Of a stretch of DNA of 5,843 nucleotides, positions 5,474 to 5,843 are shown one piece after another. Origin of the DNA: Clostridia bacterium. GTDB lineage: Bacteria; Bacillota; Clostridia; Christensenellales; HGM11417. The stretch covers positions 1 through 5,843 of the forward strand of contig JAFQWR010000154.1 in NCBI GenBank assembly GCA_017407365.1, read 5' to 3'. How positions within the stretch are numbered: the stretch's first letter is position 1; each line of letters starts with the position of its first letter. The notes beneath the pieces are model-generated. The model was given only the letters and a program-made list of their open reading frames with translations. It was not told the DNA's origin and made no database searches. Position numbers and translations under genes: made by a program.

Positions 5474-5480
5474 CCCCCTT
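5474..5480 (-). promoter_or_regulatory. Ribosome binding site deciding the start of the first membrane gene
   Basis: AAGGGGG is seven bases before the ATG at 5466 and four before the in-tandem GTG at 5469. The spacing favours the ATG. The G-rich form differs from the AGGAGG used by the downstream gene and may be somewhat weaker. Confidence 0.65.
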
Positions 5481-5497
5481 TAATCTTGTCTAACTAT

Positions 5498-5526
5498 ATT
5501 ATACTATATCATGCGCAATCTGTCAA
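5498..5526 (-). promoter_or_regulatory. Perfect consensus promoter of the membrane-gene unit
   Basis: TTGACA (5526-5521), a 17-base spacer and TATAAT (5503-5498) match the vegetative sigma consensus at every position. A run of eight A, then TTTT and AAAA, lies upstream at about 5532-5548 and may act as an UP element. The predicted start of transcription is near 5490-5491, leaving a leader of about 25 bases before the ATG. No operator-like repeat overlapping the promoter was recognised. Confidence 0.88.
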
Positions 5527-5557
5527 TAGGGTTTTCAAAATTTTTTTTGAGGTGCTT

Positions 5558-5579
5558 TTGCCCGTGTACTGAAGGGCAA
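5558..5579 (-). other. Stem-loop directly after ribF
   Basis: TTGCCC (5579-5574) pairs with GGGCAA (5563-5558) around a ten-base loop. It starts right at the ribF stop but is followed by AAGCACC, not T, so it is not a normal intrinsic terminator. A weak AT palindrome, TCAAAA with TTTTGA around AAAA at 5535-5550, follows. Where ribF transcription ends is therefore unclear. Confidence 0.35.
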
Positions 5580-5843
5580 TCACTCTTCCCCGCCCGTTAC
5601 GGATGCAACGTCTGCGGCAATCTGCGCCTGCAGCTCCTCTAACGAGGAAAAGACGCGGATGGGACGCAGGAATTTGCGGAACTGTACGGTCAGGCTCTTG
5701 CCGTAGAGATCACCGGAAAAATCTATCAGATAGCTTTCTGCGCGGAGCTCCTCTCCCCCAACGGTGGGTTGACCGCCCACGTTGGTGACCGCCCGATACA
5801 CACGCCCATCCACCCTGCACTGCGTGGCGTATACGCCCGGTGC
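5580..5843 (-). CDS. ribF: Riboflavin kinase/FAD synthetase, C-terminal fragment
   Basis: RibF phosphorylates riboflavin to FMN with ATP and adenylates FMN to FAD. The 87 visible residues are the flavokinase domain; the N-terminal FAD synthetase domain lies beyond the window. The fragment opens APGVYAT, matching the family GVYA block. NVGGQPTVGG at residues 21-30 holds the PT motif of the nucleotide and metal site, with Gln where Arg is usual before PT. Glu36 in ESYLIDF corresponds to the catalytic base, followed by GDLYG and the closing FRKFLRP and FSSLEELQAQI blocks. The reading frame is open to the window edge; an internal ATG near 5813 is only Met11 of the visible part, not the gene start. 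ribF more often follows truB or rpsO than precedes the S10 operon. Confidence 0.93.
   Translation of the reverse strand, partial: APGVYATQCRVDGRVYRAVTNVGGQPTVGGEELRAESYLIDFSGDLYGKSLTVQFRKFLRPIRVFSSLEELQAQIAADVASVTGGEE

Overview
The window comes from a bacterium and every convincing gene is on the minus strand, so the biological order runs from high to low coordinates. Gene order, strong AGGAGG-type ribosome binding sites, consensus vegetative promoters and the style of the ribosomal proteins (an L22 with an N-terminal extension, an L3 carrying a THGTGPVHR loop) point to a Bacillota/Clostridia-like organism of moderate GC. Placement below class is not possible from this sequence alone.

Region 1 (about 5558-5843) holds the C-terminal end of ribF, the flavokinase domain of the bifunctional riboflavin kinase/FAD synthetase, cut by the window edge. 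Region 2 (about 4542-5526) looks like a self-contained transcription unit. It has a perfect consensus promoter (TTGACA, 17 nt, TATAAT), two translationally coupled small four-helix membrane proteins of unknown function that appear to be diverged tandem paralogues of each other, and a strong intrinsic terminator. It is visibly AT-richer than its surroundings.

Region 3 (about 4160-4520) is the control region of the S10 operon: an AT-rich upstream segment, a TTGACT/17 nt/TACAAT promoter with extended -10, and a GC-rich leader of roughly 285 nt. The leader contains several hairpins, mutually exclusive pairings, a terminator-like palindrome followed by TTTTCT (a candidate attenuator) and a long hairpin directly before the rpsJ ribosome binding site. 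I do not recognise this leader as a known family; it is the most interesting element of the window.

Region 4 (1-4159) is the canonical S10 operon rpsJ-rplC-rplD-rplW-rplB-rpsS-rplV-rpsC, running into rplP, of which only the first ten codons are visible. Intergenic gaps are 2-32 nt, rplD and rplW overlap by one base, and no internal terminator was seen. The products are core parts of both ribosomal subunits. The usual str operon (rpsL-rpsG-fusA-tuf) is not directly upstream of rpsJ; ribF and the membrane-gene cassette occupy that place, which explains why the operon needs its own promoter and leader here.
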